Of a DNA stretch of 13,562 nucleotides, positions 13,289-13,562 are shown one piece after another. The stretch lies in NCBI GenBank assembly GCA_039679855.1, contig JBDKUE010000053.1:1-13562 (forward strand), given 5' to 3'. The translations under genes and the position numbers were made by a program. Below the pieces are notes generated by a model. The model had not been told where the DNA came from. It worked only from the letters and a program-made list of their open reading frames with translations, and ran no database searches. Origin of the DNA: UBA5314 sp039679855 (GTDB taxonomy: Bacteria > Bacillota > Syntrophomonadia > Syntrophomonadales > Syntrophomonadaceae). How positions within the stretch are numbered: the first letter of the stretch is position 1; every line of letters starts with the position of its first letter.

Positions 13289-13562
13289 AGTTGACAGAGT
13301 TATGGATTCTGAGCAACTTGCGCAGGAGCCTAGTGATACCCTGCGAAGGCGAGAAAGCGAAAGAGGTCGAGCACCATGGACGGTGCGAGCGTGCTACTGA
13401 GGCCGATGGTCAAGGCTTTGCCTTTCGATTCATCGGCACTAGCCGATACACTGTCGGCGTTGCATGGATGCGAATTAGCGCGTTACCTCTTGAGCTTCGA
13501 GATAAGCAGTAGGTATCACTTGGCGACGAAGCTGGAGCGAAGAAGCCATAACTCTGTCAACT
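13289..13562. mobile_element. MITE-like non-coding element with 17-bp terminal inverted repeats
   Basis: Perfect 17-bp inverted repeats, AGTTGACAGAGTTATGG at 13289-13305 and its complement at 13546-13562, bound 274 bp. A second inverted pair, AGTGATACC (13332-13340) and GGTATCACT (13512-13520), sits 26 and 25 nt inside the ends, like a transposase-binding site. The interior has no plausible gene and contains hairpins: GCACC/GGTGC (13371-13386); GCCGATG/CATCGGC (13402-13437) with AAGGC/GCCTT inside it; and GCCGATA/TGTCGGC (13442-13458). The best reading is a non-autonomous transposable element, possibly one that encodes a structured RNA. The right edge coincides with the window end, so the outer flank and any target duplication cannot be seen. 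Confidence 0.72.

Noticed and set aside
13240..13512. 90-residue plus-strand open frame across the right-end element
   Set aside because: It spans the inverted repeat border and hairpins, has no ribosome binding site and resembles no known protein.
13289..13562. group II intron or IS200/IS605 element
   Set aside because: No domain V-like hairpin or reverse transcriptase is visible, and perfect terminal inverted repeats fit a DDE-type MITE better than IS200/IS605 ends.
1..13562. CRISPR arrays, tRNA or rRNA genes
   Set aside because: No regularly spaced direct repeats and no cloverleaf or rRNA-like conserved segments were seen on either strand.

Overview
The window reads as chromosome of a spore-forming, anaerobic, Gram-positive bacterium of the Clostridia. 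It carries two sporulation-associated markers, a YheC/YheD-type ATP-grasp protein and a YtfJ/GerW protein next to a YtfI-like DUF2953 protein. It also carries an FeS/FAD dehydratase of the 4-hydroxybutyryl-CoA dehydratase superfamily and a probable UGA-recoded selenoprotein. A syntrophic or fermentative clostridium, for example Syntrophomonas-like, fits best, but that placement is an inference from gene content.

Layout. 1-192: C-terminal piece of a membrane protein, ending before a bidirectional terminator. 257-583 (-): MORN-repeat protein. 794-2107 (-): YheC/YheD-like ATP-grasp protein. 2108-2703: a long leader or intergenic region with one strong hairpin. 2704-4164 (+): a 4-hydroxybutyryl-CoA dehydratase/HpaB superfamily enzyme with an unusual cysteine set, followed by a strong terminator. 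4277-5110 (+): a divergent histone-deacetylase-fold protein. 5311-7304 (+): a tight four-gene operon of ECF sigma factor, zinc-finger anti-sigma factor, DUF2953 membrane protein (YtfI-like) and YtfJ, closed by a strong terminator. 7446-7850 (+): small flavin-binding split-barrel protein. 7857-7909: a perfect 19-bp palindromic repeat between convergent genes.

From 7920 to 13144 every gene is on the minus strand. Read in transcription order they are: a papain-like protease with a C-terminal copper-amine-oxidase-N-like domain; a UspA stress protein; a metallo-beta-lactamase-fold hydrolase; a 30-residue single-helix membrane peptide; a glutaredoxin-like protein; a membrane-anchored alpha/beta hydrolase; and undecaprenyl-diphosphatase (UppP).

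The most notable observation is the glutaredoxin-like gene. Its apparent UGA stop is followed by exactly two sense codons and a second stop (U-G-V-stop), with a small hairpin 12 nt downstream. That is the layout expected of a 'Uxx-star' glutaredoxin-like selenoprotein. A second notable item is the non-coding element at the right end (13289-13562), bounded by perfect 17-bp inverted repeats, with subterminal inverted repeats and several internal hairpins. It looks like a MITE or a structured-RNA mobile element. The window ends exactly at its outer edge, which may mark a contig break in a repeat.
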